A stretch of 64,000 nucleotides of DNA from Dasypus novemcinctus (lineage: Eukaryota > Chordata > Mammalia > Cingulata > Dasypodidae), in assembly GCF_030445035.2 (NCBI RefSeq), contig NC_080676.1, positions 103,054,933 to 103,118,932 on the forward strand, read 5' to 3'. Each line of letters opens with the position of its first letter. Positions within the stretch are counted from its first letter, which is position 1. Shown piece by piece: positions 50,664 to 62,880 of this stretch. Made by a program: the position numbers and the translations under genes. Below the pieces are notes generated by a model, which saw nothing but the letters and a program-made list of their open reading frames with translations, was not told where the DNA came from and ran no database searches.

Positions 50664-52560
50664 GTAATGGGCTTTTGAAGACTCAATTATGGTGCCAACT
50701 AGGTGACAATACCTTGCAGAACTTGGAAAATGCTCTCCAGGAGGCTGTGTATGTTCTAAATCAACATCCATTCTATGGTACTGTTTCTTCCATAGCAGGA
50801 TTCATGGATCCATTCATGTATGGACCCATGGGTAATGAAGGGGTAGAAATGGGAGTGGCACTACTCACTACTACTCCTAGTGATCCACTAGGAAAATTTT
50901 TGCTTCCTCTTCCTGCAGCTTTAAGTTCTGCTGGTCTACAAGTCTTAAAGGGAACACAACACAGATTCCATTGAATTGGAAATTAAGACTGCCACCTGGC
51001 CACTTTGGGCTCCTCATGCCTCTGAATCAAGAGGCAAAGAAGGGAATTACTGTACTGGCTGGGGTGATTGATCCTGAGTATCAAGGGGAAATATGACTTC
51101 ACCTATACAATAGAAGTAAAGAACAATTTCCCTGGAATACAGGAGATCCCCTAGGGTGTATCTTAGTACTACCTTGCCTAGTGATTAAAGTCAATGGAAA
51201 ATGCAATAATCCAATCAAAGAAGGACTAGCAATCCCAGAATCTTCAGGAATGAAAGTTTGGGTCACACCACCAGGCAAAGAACAATGGCCAGCTGAGGGG
51301 CTTGCTGAAGGTAAAGGGAACATGGAATGGGTAGTGGAAGAAGGTAGTGATAACTGTGAACTTCGACCACATGACCACTTATAGAAATGAGAACTGTAAT
51401 GGTCATGAATACTTCTTCCTTGTTTTGTTATAAGTATGTTTGTATATGTACATCAGATGAATATCTTTGTTTTCTTCCCTGACCTTTTCCCTCATCATAT
51501 GGCATAAGTCGTATTAGTTTTATGTCATAGTATTTAAGCATGTCAAGTTTAAGAGTGAATATTGGGGGAAGCGGACTTGGCCCAGTGCTTAGGGCATCCG
51601 TCTACTACATGGGAGGTCTACGGTTCAAACCCCGGGCCTCCTTGACCTGTGTGGAGCTGGCCCATGCGCAGTGCTGATATGCACAAGGAGTGCCATGCCA
51701 TGTAGGGGTGTCCCCCGTGTAGGGGAGCCCCATGCACAAGGAGTGTGCCCCATAAGGAGAGCCACTCAGCGCAAAAGAAAGTGCAGCCTGCCTAAGAATG
51801 GCACTGCCCATATGGAGAGCTGACACAACAATATGACGCAACAAAAAGAAACACAGATCCCCGTGCTGCTGACAACACCAGAGGCAGACAAAGAAGACGT
51901 AGCAAATAGACACAGAGAACAGACAACTGGGGTGGGGGAGGAGGGGAGAGAGATAAATAAATAAATCTTTTTAAAAAAGAGTGAATATTGGGAAGCAGAT
52001 ATGGCTCAAGCAGTTGGGTACCCACCTACCACATGGGAGGTCCTTGGTTTGGTTCCTGGTGCCTCCTAAAGAGGAAGAGCAAGACAACAAGCTGATAGGA
52101 CAGGCTGGTGCAGCAAGCTGACACAACAAGATGACATAATGAGATAATGCAATGAGGAGACACAATGAGGAAACACAATGAGAGGTGCAACAAGCAGGGA
52201 GCAGAGATGGCTCAAGTGATTGGGTGACTCCCTCCCACATAGGAGGTCCCGGGTTCAGTTCCCAGTGCCTCCTAAAAAGAAGATGAGCAGACACAGAGAG
52301 CTCACAATAAATAGATACAGAGAACAGACAGTGAACACAAATAATGAGGGGGAGAATAAATTAAATAAATATTTAAAAAAAGAAAATAAATTACTCAAGG
52401 ACATGCACCCTATTCTAGAAGGAATTTGTGCATTTCCAGTTATACACAGGACAGTTGAATATTGTTAAGTGGAATATATATATATATGTTACTGTTTTTA
52501 TTTAGAGACTAAGTATGGTTAAGATGATGCACATGGTTGCCAAGTACATAAGGGGTGGAC
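50664..52560 (+). mobile_element. ERVL internal remnant: end of integrase and dUTPase-like region
   Basis: Decayed endogenous-retrovirus pol in the plus strand. At 50675-50800 an integrase C-terminal frame is seen (LQEAVYVLNQHPFYGTVS). It is followed to 51386 by a dUTPase-like region with a motif of the type LAGVIDPEYQGE near 51055-51090 and a C-terminal VWVTPPGKEQ. A dUTPase placed after integrase is characteristic of ERVL. Stops and frameshifts are present (for example a stop after the dUTPase motif), so nothing is expressible as an intact protein. Three DAS SINEs occupy 51565-52380. A short purine-rich stretch precedes the LTR at 52548-52560. Confidence 0.85.
51565..52380 (+). mobile_element. 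Cluster of three DAS-type SINEs
   Basis: A full-length DAS at about 51565-51976 is flanked by AAGAGTGAATATTGGG at 51551-51566 and 51977-51992. Two shorter units follow at about 51988-52196 and 52197-52380 (each with CAAG-type A box, GGTTYGGTTCC or GGTTCAGTTCC B box, and the CCTCCTAAA junction). The first inserted at the very 5' edge of the second. Confidence 0.88.
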
Positions 52561-52974
52561 TGTGATGATTAGGCTAAAGTTCCAACTCAGCCAAGTAATG
52601 GTACCCAGTTGTTTGGTTAAGCAAGCACTGGGCTAATTGTAATATGAGGGAATTTTGGCGAGTTGATTGCATAGATGGCTGGTGACATCTAAAATCAACT
52701 AAAAGAGATTGCATTCAGCAGTAAATGACGTTCATCCTGTCAGTTGAAGGCCTTAAAAGGAGAAGTGATTTCAGCATTCAAGAGAGAATTCCCAGCTCTG
52801 CTTCAGAAAGCCAGCATCTCCTGGGAACTCATCAAGGATCTCCATCAGAGCTCCTGGTTTGCAGGCTGTGGAGATGGACTTGTGTGTGAGACAATATTAT
52901 AAAATTGCATACTATGAACAGATATCTTTTGTCAGTTTTCTTCCCTAGAGAACCCTGACTAATTTTACAGCATG
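52561..52974 (+). mobile_element. ERVL 3' LTR
   Basis: Starts TGTGATGATTAGGCTAAAG and contains GTTGAAGGCCTTAAAAGGAG (a TATA-like region) and CTCTGCTTCAGAAAGCC. It ends CCCTAGAGAACCCTGACTAA with TTTTACA. It directly follows the ERVL internal remnant, so it is the 3' LTR of that provirus. No 5' LTR is present: the internal part begins at the L1 5' end at 50663. Confidence 0.8.
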
Positions 52975-55287
52975 CAACATTCTGTATATGCCTGTTAGGT
53001 CTAGCTTATTTATCATATAATTCAAGTTCTCTGTTTCTTTGTTGATCTTCTCTCTAGTTGTTCTATCTAATGATGTGAGTGGTGTGTTGAAGTCTCCAAC
53101 AATTATGGTAGAGATGTCTATTTCCCCCTTCAGTTTTGCCAGTGTGTGCCTCATGTATTTTGGGCCACCCAGGCTAGGTGAATACATATTTATTACAGTT
53201 ATTTCTTCTTGGTAAATTGTCCCCTTATTAATATAAAATGACCTCCATAAATTTGTTAATTTAGCTCTTTCTTGTCTATTATTGATTTCCAGTTTCATTC
53301 CATTTTGATCTGAGAAGGTGCTTTGTATAGTTTCAATCTTTTTATATTTATTGAGAGCTGCCTTGGACCTAATGTGGTCTATCCTGGAGAAAGATCCATG
53401 AGCACTTGAGAAGAACTGTATAACTTGCTGAGTTAGAGTGCAATTCTTGGCTGGCAATTTTTCTCTTTCAGTATCCAAATTTTATCATAATACTGTCTTC
53501 TCACCTCCATGGTTTCAGACAAGAAATTCATACTAAGTCTTATTGGGTGTCCCCTGCAGGTAATGGTTTGCTTCTCCCTTGCAGTTCTCAGAATTTTCTT
53601 ATCTTTGACTTTGACATTCTGAGTACTTCGTGTCTCATAGAAGTCTATTCAGATTTATTCTGATTGGGGTATGCTGTGCTTCCTGGATATGTAAATTAAC
53701 TTCAGGAGAGTTGGGAAATTTCCAGCCATTATTTCCTCAAATACTCTTTCTGTCCCTTTTTCCCTCTGGAACTCCCATGATATGTAGGTTGTTCTTCATG
53801 TTATCATTCAACTGCCTGAGTCCTTGCTCAGTTTTTTCTATTCTTTTCTCTCGCTGGTCTTCTATCTCTTCAATTCCAGCTGTTCTGTTTTCTGTGTCAC
53901 TTATTCTTTCATGTATCATTCCGAGTCTGCTGTTTCCATAAGCTGTTATTGTTCTAGTCAGGTTTTCAAATTCTTCTTTATCCTCTCTCAGTGTCTTTTT
54001 TATGTCCTTTATCTCCTTAGCCATGTTGTCTTTCAACTAATTAGTTTGATTTTGGAGATTTGTCTGAACCTCATTGATTAGTTGTCTCAAAATCTATATC
54101 TCCTCTGGAATTTTGATATAGTCCTTTTCTTGGGCCACTTCTCCCATTTTCTTAATATGGCTTGTAATTTTTTGCTGATGTCAAGTATCTGATTAGGATG
54201 GTGAGTTTACTCTGATGTGCAATTTCTTTCTCTTTCATAGGGATTTAGTGGTGGGACGCTATGTGTTACTGCCATTCTTTGATTCTTGGTTCAAACTTCT
54301 CTAAATACTTAGGATTGTTCCTGTTAGTTGCTCAAATCTGGGCCATGGACCCAGTAATGGGTTGTAGACCTGCTTCCAAGGGCCTTGGGAGAGGGAAGTT
54401 GTAAAGGCCTGAAAAAGTCCCTCTTATTTACTTTGTTTCCTCATGTGTACTTCCTTGGCCTTCCAGCAGATGGCAGTCTTTGGCAGCTTTCTCAGTTCCA
54501 AGACTGCTTGGAGTGTGTTTGCTGCAACACTGACAGCAACAGAGTGTCAGGGGATCCTGCTCTGAGGCTATTCAGGGCCTCACAATTCAAACTTTCTCAG
54601 AAGCTGTTCTCCAACCTTTGCTGGCAGCCCCCTCTCTTTACACAGGTGAGAAATTAATTCCACTCCGATCTGTGTCCTCAACAACCAGTCCCAGTCAGTA
54701 GGAGGGTGATTGAGAGGGTCAGATCTTAGTCCCATGCCAGTTTTCAAGGAAAATGATGCCATGACCCCACCTAGCCTGGAAGTGCTTCTGGGACACAGCA
54801 GACCAAATTTGTTGGCCAAAACCTGAATCAGCCTTAGACTGTATCCCTTTCTCTCCCTTTCCTGTGGAGGTGGATCCCTGTGGCATCCTCAATCCTCAGC
54901 CACTGATCTGAGGCCAGAGAATTCAAAATTGTCTACTCATTGGGTCTTTCTGGTGAGATTTCTTTCCTGTGTTCCTCTCTCTTCCAGGTGGTGTCCAGCC
55001 TTCCCCTATTGTCCTAAACCCTAAAACATTTTTTCTAGGTCATTTTTGCCTATCCTTTAGCCATTTTTCTTGGAGAGAATTGAGTCCTGTATCTCTCAAA
55101 TCCACCATATTCCCAGAAATCTCTCTCAATTGTCTGTGCTTTGGGTGTGCTGGGGGTGCTGGTCAGCTGCACTCATGCTCACCATGCTGTGGCAGTTACA
55201 CTCCTTGTGTTGCTCCTCACCTCAATCCTATGAGTTTTTGCTTTATGTATTTAGGAGCTCTGTTTTAAAGTATATACATATTGAGGA
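52975..55287 (-). mobile_element. 5' half of an L1 (endonuclease, ORF1, 5' UTR)
   Basis: Minus strand. The 5' UTR runs about 55130-54100. ORF1 remnants lie at 54036-53737 (MKDNMAKEIKDIKKTLREDK coiled-coil) and 53700-53490. ORF2 endonuclease is at 53478-52945, including YINKGTIYQEEITVINMYSP and IIVGDFNTPLTSLDR, the catalytic Asn/Asp region of the APE-like fold. The element stops at the ERVL LTR, so RT is missing. Confidence 0.8.
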
Positions 55288-55302
55288 TTGTTATGTCTTC
55301 TT

Positions 55303-55738
55303 TTTTTTAAAAAATTAATTAATTAATTTATTTCTCTCCCCTTCCCCCCTCCCCCATCCTGGTTGTCTGTTCTCTGTGTCCATTTGCTGCATCTTCTTCT
55401 TTACCCGCTTCTGTTGTCAGCAGCATGGGAATCTGTGTTTCTTTTTGTTGCGTCATCTTGTTGTGTCAGCTCTCCATGTGTGCGGCACCATTCCTGGGCA
55501 GGCTGCACTTTCTTTTGCACTGGGCGGCTCTCCTTACGGGGTGCACTCCTTGCGTATGGGGCTCCCCTACACGGGGGATACCCCTGCGTGGCAGGGCACT
55601 CCTTGTGCACATCAGAACTGTGCAGCATCAGCACTGTGCATGGGCCAGCTCCACACGGGTCAAGGAGGCCCAGGGTTTGAACTGTGGACCTCCCATGTGG
55701 TAGATGGACACCCTAACCACTGGGCCAAGTCCGCCATC
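55303..55738 (-). mobile_element. DAS-type SINE with exact duplication
   Basis: Reverse DAS, full length, flanked by TTGTTATGTCTTCTT at 55288-55302 and 55739-55753. A short internal duplication around CAGCATCAGCACTG (about 55605-55640) lengthens this copy. Confidence 0.9.
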
Positions 55739-57193
55739 TTGTTATGTCTTCTTGATGAATTAACCATTTATCCTTATGTAATGTCCTTCAGTATGACTGG
55801 CAATTTTTCTTGATCAGACATCAACACCATCTGATCCAAATATAGTCACTCCATCTTTTTAAAAAAATTTCAGTTTGCATGGTATATCTTCGTCATCATT
55901 TTGCTTTTTTATTATGATACACAACCTAAAATTTACTATTTTGGTCACTTTTAAGTGTATAATTCAGTAGCCTTTGATATATTCAAAATGTTGTGCTACC
56001 ATCCCCACTATTTATCTCCATAACTTTTCTATCATACCAAACAGAAACTATACCCATTAAACAATAACTCCCCAATTCCTTCTCTCCCCATATGGTAGTA
56101 ATCTCTATAGTACTTTCTGTCTCTAGAATGTGCCTATTCTAGATATTTCTTTAAGTGGAATCATATAATATTTGCCCTTTTGAGTCTGGCTTATTTCACT
56201 TAGCACAATGTATTAAAGTTCATTTATGTTGTAGGATGTATCAAAACTTCTTTTCTTTAATGGTTGAATAACATTCCATTGTATACATAAACCACATTTT
56301 GTTTATCAGTTCATCTGTTGATGGACACTTGGGATGTTGCTGTCTTTTGACTATTTTGAATAATGCTGCTATGAACATTAGTTTACAAGTATCTCTTTAA
56401 GTCCCCATTTTCAATACTTTGGGTTATATACCTTGGAGTGGAATTGATAGGTCATATGGTAATTCTATGTTTAACTTTTTGAGAAAATGCCCAACTGATT
56501 TCTATTATACAATATCTATGTCATTTTATATTCCTGAAAGCAATGCACAAGGGTTCTAATTTCTCCACATTCTCACAAACACATTCTATTTTCCTTTTTT
56601 AAAAAGTAAGTCATCGTAGTAAGGTTGGAGTGGTATCTTAAGGTGGTTTTTATTTGCATTTCCCTAATGGCTAAGGGCGCTGAGCATGTTTTCATGTACT
56701 TATTAGTCATTTGTATATCTTCTTGGTAGAAATGCCTATTCAAGTCCTTTGCACATTTTAACTGAGTAGTTTTTGTTGGTGCATTGTAAAAGTTCATTAT
56801 ATTTTAGATATTAAACACTTTAAAATACATATGATTTGCAAATATTTTTTCCTAAACTGTACATAGTCTTCTCAGGTTCTTGAAAATGTTCTTTAATGCA
56901 CAAAAGTTTAAATTTCAGTGAAGTGCAATTTATCTATTTTTTATTGGTTGTGTATTGAAGAAACAATTGCCAAATACAAAGACATGAAGATTTGTCCCTA
57001 TGATTTCTTTTTAGAGTTTTAAGGTTTTAGCTCTTAAATTGAGGTTTGCTACATTTTGAGTTACTTTTTAAACATGGTATAAAATTCATTCTCTTCCATG
57101 TGAATATCCAATTTTCCTGGCACTATATTTTGAGGAGACTGTCATTTCCCTAATGAATAGTTTTGTCACCCTTGTCAAAAATCAATTGACTAG

Positions 57194-57425
57194 GGGAGTG
57201 GATGTGGCTCAAGCAGCTGAGCATCTGCTTCCCACATGGGAAGTCCTGGGTTTAGTTCTCATTCCCTCCTAACAACAAAAGAGCAAGCAACAAGCAAGCA
57301 AGCAAACAAGCAAACAAATAAAAAACCAACTCAGGAGAGCTGATATGACTTGTTGGTTGTGCACCAACTTCCACATATGAGGTCCCAGGTTCAATCCCTA
57401 GCCTTGGTACCTCAAAAACAAAAAA
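57194..57425 (+). mobile_element. Two short DAS-type SINEs
   Basis: First about 57194-57330 (GTGGATGTGGCTCAAGCAGC, GGGTTTAGTTCTC, then a CAAG-rich tail). Second about 57334-57425 (GTTGGTTGTGCACC, CAGGTTCAATCCC, ACCTC and an A-run). Confidence 0.75.
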
Positions 57426-57922
57426 AAATCAATTGGCCATATATATTCATATATATGAACCAGAGGGTTCATTTGTAGGGTTTCTGTTATATTCCATTGG
57501 TCTATATGTCTATCCTTATGCCAGTACCATGCTATTTTGATTACTGTAGCTTTGTAGTGAGTTTTGAAAGGAAGTGTGAGTTTTCTAATTTTGTTCTTCT
57601 TTTTCAAGGTTGTTGTATCTATTTAGAGCTTCTTGCAATTCCATAACTTATTTGCTTGAAGAATGGTTTTCAATTTCTGCAAAAAATAAAATAAAATAAA
57701 AGGTCATTAGAATTTTGATAGTGATTTTGGGCAGTATTGTTATCCTAACAATATTAAATTTTCTAATTTATGAACAGGGCTATTTTGCCATTTATTTAGG
57801 TCTTCTTTAATTTCTTTCAGCAATGATTTGTAGTTTTTAGTGTATATGCCTTGAACCTCCTCAGTTAAATTTATTCCTAAGGATCTGATTCTTTTTTATG
57901 TCATTGAAAATGGAATTGTGTT

Positions 57923-59508
57923 GTTTTTGTTTGTTTGTTTGTTTTTTTAAGTGCTTTTCGGTCATTTGTATGTATTCTTTTTTTTTTCCTTTATTTTTTT
58001 AATATTACATTCAAAAAATATGAGGTCCCCATATCCCCCCACCCCACTCCTCCCCCCATAACAACAATCTCGTCCATCATCATGAGACATTCATTGAATT
58101 TGGTGAATACATCTCTGAGCACCGCTGCACCTCATGCTCAATGGTCCACATCATAGCCCACACTATCCCATATTCCACCCAGTGGGCCATGGGAGGATAT
58201 ACAATGCCCGGTACCTGTTCCTGCGGCACCACCCAGGACAACTCTAAGTCCCGAAAGTGCCCCCATATCTCATCTCTTCCTCCCACTCCCTATCCCCAGC
58301 AGCCACCATGGCCACTTTCTCCACACCGATGCCACATTTTCTTCGATTACTAATCACAATAGTTCCGGAATAGAATATCAGTAAGTCCACTCTAATCCAT
58401 ACTCTATTCCCCCATCCTGTGGTTCTTAGAATGGTTGTGTCCACTCCACATCTATATCAAGAGGGGGCTTAGATTCCAGATGGATGCTGGATGCAATTCT
58501 CCTGCTTTCAGTTGCAGGCAGTCTTGGCTCCCTGGTGTGGTGGTTGACCTTCTTCACCTCCATGTTAGGTGAGTGGGGTAAGTCCAATAAACCAGAGTGT
58601 AGGAGTAGCAAGTCTGTTGAGGCTCAGGGCCTGGCTATCACATGGTCAGTCCAGAGATTCAGGTTCCCTGGGTATACATTAAACCCCAGCACCAACTACA
58701 GTTTCAGTAAAAGTAAAAGGAGAAACTTGTGGACAAAGATCACATCTAAGTCCAGCTCCATTGCACAGAAACACAAACTCCAAAATAGGGCCAACTGAGA
58801 TGGCACTAAACTCCATTTGCCATGACCATAGAACCTGTGGGTCTCTGTAGCTCTCAGGAGAACCAATACCTGGGGTTGTATCTACTTTTTCTGTCTTTAG
58901 GACTCTGCTCAGGTGTGCATAAAGGCAACCCCTCGGATAGCCTTCCAGCTCTTTTTGGAGACTCATAGCCATATAAACTCATTTGTCCTTTCCATTTCCC
59001 CCTTTTCTTCAGGTCAAAAAGCATTTTTAACTCCTGGTACTATATGTAGACTGAGATATTCTGCTGGTCCAAGTTGACCCTTTTAGTCAAGATCATTTTC
59101 TACATCATCAGCTGGTACTTGTAGTAATCCCTCGGCACCAGGGAGGCTCATCCCCAGGAGCCATGTCCTACACTGGGGGGATGCAACACATTTACATGCT
59201 GAGTTTGGCCTCAAGACTGGCCACATTTGAGCAACATGGAGGCTCTCAGGAGGTAACTCTTAGGCACCCTGCAGCTCTAGGTCTTATTCTTATTTCAGGT
59301 GCACAGGCTCACAAGCATAGTCATTAGTATCAAGGGCTCATTGTTGGACCTTCCTTCTTTTTTGATCTTTGCCATTGGACTTGGGGGATTGTTGCTATTC
59401 CTTTAGGGACTGTGATAGAGCTCCCCTGGCTAGGAACTCAGTACTCCCTCAGTTGTTGTTTTTAATTGTAACCACTTTGAAAATATCCAAACATTTTTAT
59501 GTACTTGG
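57923..59508 (-). repeat. Family X retroposon, longest contiguous copy
   Basis: Minus-strand orientation, with its T-rich (A-tail) end at 57923-58010. It shares AAACTCAGCATGTAAATG, GTTGCTCAAATGTGGCC, GGAATCTAAGCCCCC and the ATGGGGACCTCATATTTTTT 3' end with the other copies. A 12-base repeat TGGAATTGTGTT flanks it at 57911-57922 and 59509-59520. There is no reverse-transcriptase-like frame and no LTR-like terminal repeat. Confidence 0.8.
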
Positions 59509-61526
59509 TGGAATTGTGTTTTTAATTTCTTTTTGTACTGTTAATTGATAGTGTACAGAAATTCAACTGATTTTTGCATGTTGATTTTGTATCATGCAAC
59601 TTTGCTCAATTTATTAGCTCTAACTTTTTTTGTGGATTCTTAAGAATTTTCTATATCTGAGATCACGTTGTTTGCAGAGAGATAATTTTACTTCTTTATT
59701 TCAAACTTGGATGACCTTAATTTCTTTTTCTTGCCTAATTGCTCTGACTAGTAGAGTGCTGAATGTCAGTAATGAAAGTGGCATACTTGCCTTGTTCTTA
59801 GTGGAAAATTTTTTTAGTCTCTTACCATTGAGTATAATGTTAGCTTTGGGTTTTTAATACATAGCAATTGTCAGGTTGAAGAAGATCCTTTCTATTCCTA
59901 GTTTATTGAGTATTTTTATCATGAAAGAATGTTCAATTTTGTTATGATTCTTCTGCATATCAATTGAGATGATCATGTGGTTTTGTTCCTTCCTATTATT
60001 AATGTGGTATATTATACTGATTACTTTTTCTTATGTTGAAATTTCATTCCAGGGATGAATCCCATTCCATCATTCAATCATGGCTTTTAATCTTTTTAAT
60101 AAACTACAGAAGTTTTGTAACTCTATTCACAAGGCATATTGGCCTGTAGTTTTCTTTTCTTCTAATGTCTTTGCCTGGTACCTTAGTAAAGCTTACCTCA
60201 CAGAATAAGTCAGAAAATGTTCCTTCCTCTTCAATTCTTTGGAAGAGTTGAAAAGAATTGGTGTTAATTCTCCTTTAAATGTTTGGTAGAATTCACCAGT
60301 GAAGCCACCTGGCCTGTACTTTTCTTTGTTGGGATATGTATGATTACTTATGCAATCTTTTTAGTTGTTATAGGTCTATTCAGATTGTTTATTTTTTCCT
60401 TTTGTCAGTTTGGTAGGAATTTGTCTATTTCCTAGGTTATCCAATTTGTAGTATAATTTTTCATAGTATTCTCTTATAATCCTTTTTCTTTTTATATAAT
60501 CTGTAGTAATGTCCCCACTTCCATTTCTGATTTTAGTTATTTGCATTTTATCTTTTTTCCTTAAGCATGTCAGCTAAAGAGTGATCAATTTTATTGATCT
60601 TCTCAAAGAAACAACTTTTGGTTTCATTGTTTCTATTTTTCTATTCTGTATTTCATTTTTATCTGCTCTAATGTATAGTATTTGCTTTCATCTTCTAACT
60701 GGGTTTATTTGCTCTTCTTTTTCTTGTTCCTTAAGGTGTAAATTTAGGTGATTGATTTGTGGTCTTTCTTTTTTTATTGTAGGCATTTACAGATATAAAT
60801 TTCCCTCATGGAGTGCTTTCACTGCATCCCTTATGGTTTGCTGTGTTGTGTTTTTGTTTCTATTTGTCTCAAGGTAGTTTCTAATTTCCTGTGTGATTTC
60901 TTCTTTGACCCAAATTTATTTAATTTCCACATATCTGTGAATTTTCCAATTTCCTTCTATTTTGATTTCTAGCTTCATTTCATTTTGACAGGGGAATATA
61001 ATTTTTATGATCACTCTTCAAACTATTTGACTTGCTTTGTGGCCTAACATATAGTTTATTCTAGAGAATGCTCCATGTACACTTGAGAAGAATGTGTGTT
61101 TTCCTGTTGAGTGGGGTGCCTTTAAATGTCTGTTAGATTAGTTGTTTTATAGTGCTTTTCATAACTTTTATTTCCTTCCTGATCATCTAGCTAGTTCTGT
61201 TCATTAATAAAAGTGGGGTATTGAAGTCTCCAATTATTGGAAAACTGTCTACTTCTCCCTTCAAATCTGTCAGTGTTTGCTTCATATTTTGGGGGACTCT
61301 GTTATTTCATATATAAATGTTGGTAATTGCTATATTTTCTTGAGGGATTGAACCTTTTGTTTCTTGTAAATTTTTCAACATAAAGTCAATTTTGTTTGAC
61401 AATAATATAGCTACCCCAGTTCTCTTTTGGTTACTATTTACATAGAATATCTTCTCTGTCCTTTTATCCTCAATCCCTTCCTGTCTTTATATCAAAAGTG
61501 AGTCTCTTGTAAACAACATATAGACA

Positions 61527-62880
61527 GCAACAATTCCCCAAGTGCAGGGCAATGACTAGTGAAGAAGGATGGTCGCTTGATGGGCCCTTGATATGAGCAA
61601 TTATGCTATGAGCCTATATACTCTTGAAATTGCAACTTAGCCTAGTGCTGTGGGGTACCTAAAAGTTACCTCCTGAGAGCCTCCATGTTGCTCAAATGTG
61701 GCCTTTCTCTAAGCCAAACTCAGCATATAAATGAATTACCTTATTTCCCTGGATCCGAAGGATAAGTACCAAACACCATTGAGCAATGCAACCTGGAAAA
61801 AGACCTTGAATAAAAGGGAAGAAATGTAGAGACAAATGAGTTTTATGGCTAAGAGACATCAAAGTGAGTCGGGAGGTCATCCCAGAGATAACACTCACGC
61901 ATGTCTCAGCAGGATCTCATAGACTGCCAAAGTAGATACTACCCCCAAATAGTGGGGCTCCTGAGGGCTCTGGATTCACCCCTGTACTATAGTCATGGAA
62001 GATAATGTTGGAGTTTGGTGCCTTCCTAGTGGGCCTACTTTGGAGTTTATGCTCCTGAGGGCGACAGAATTGGACTCAGATATGATTTCTCTTCACGTGC
62101 TTCTTCTGTCCCTTCTATTTGAACCTATAGTTGGTGCTGGAGTTGGTAGGTGTATGTCCAAGAGACTTGAATCTTTGGGTTCAAATCTCTGTCCATGTGC
62201 CAGCTGGGCCCTGAACCTCAGCAGAGTTGCAACACCTAATTTCTAGTTCATTGGACTTACCCAGGACAACTAACAAGGAGATGAGGATGGACAACCACCA
62301 TACCAGGGATCCGAGAGAGTCTACAACTGTAAGCAAGAGAGTCCCATCCATCAGCTGTATGGGATTGAAGCCCCCTCTCAATTAGAGGTGGAGTGTGTAT
62401 CACCATCCAGAATCCTCAGGATTGGGGGGTAAAAGATGGATTAGAGTGGACTTAGTGGTATTCTACTATATACTTATTGGTATTCTAGCAATGGAAGAAA
62501 TTCTAGCATTGATGTGGAGACAGTGGCCACTGGAGGTGCTGAAGGCAGGGAGAGGGAAAAAGAGGTGTAATATGGAGACATTTTGGGGACTTGGAATTGT
62601 CCTGAATGACAATGCAGTGACAGATACAGGCCATTATATATACTGCCATAACCTACAAAATTAAGTGGGAGAGTTACTCAATGTAAACTATAATCCATGC
62701 TGTATGGCCATGCTCCAAACATAGAATGTACCACACTAATGAAAGAAGTTGTTAATGTGGGGAAGGGTGGGAGATGTGGGGAGAGGGGCATATGGGAATC
62801 CCTTATATTTTTTGTGTAACATTTTGTGTAATCTAGGTATCTTTTTAAAAAGTAAAAAATATATTAAAAAGAAAATAAAC
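61527..62880 (+). repeat. Family X retroposon, plus-strand copy with a 28-base flanking repeat
   Basis: Contains GCAACTTAGCCTAGTGCTG, CTCAAATGTGGCC, ACTTTGGAGTTTATGCTCC, CAACTAACAAGGAGATGA and ATATGGGAATCCCTTATA, then an A-rich tail. The flanks 61499-61526 and 62881-62908 match at 26 of 28 positions (TGAGTCTCTTGTARACARC and onward), an unusually long target duplication in L1 sequence. Confidence 0.8.
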
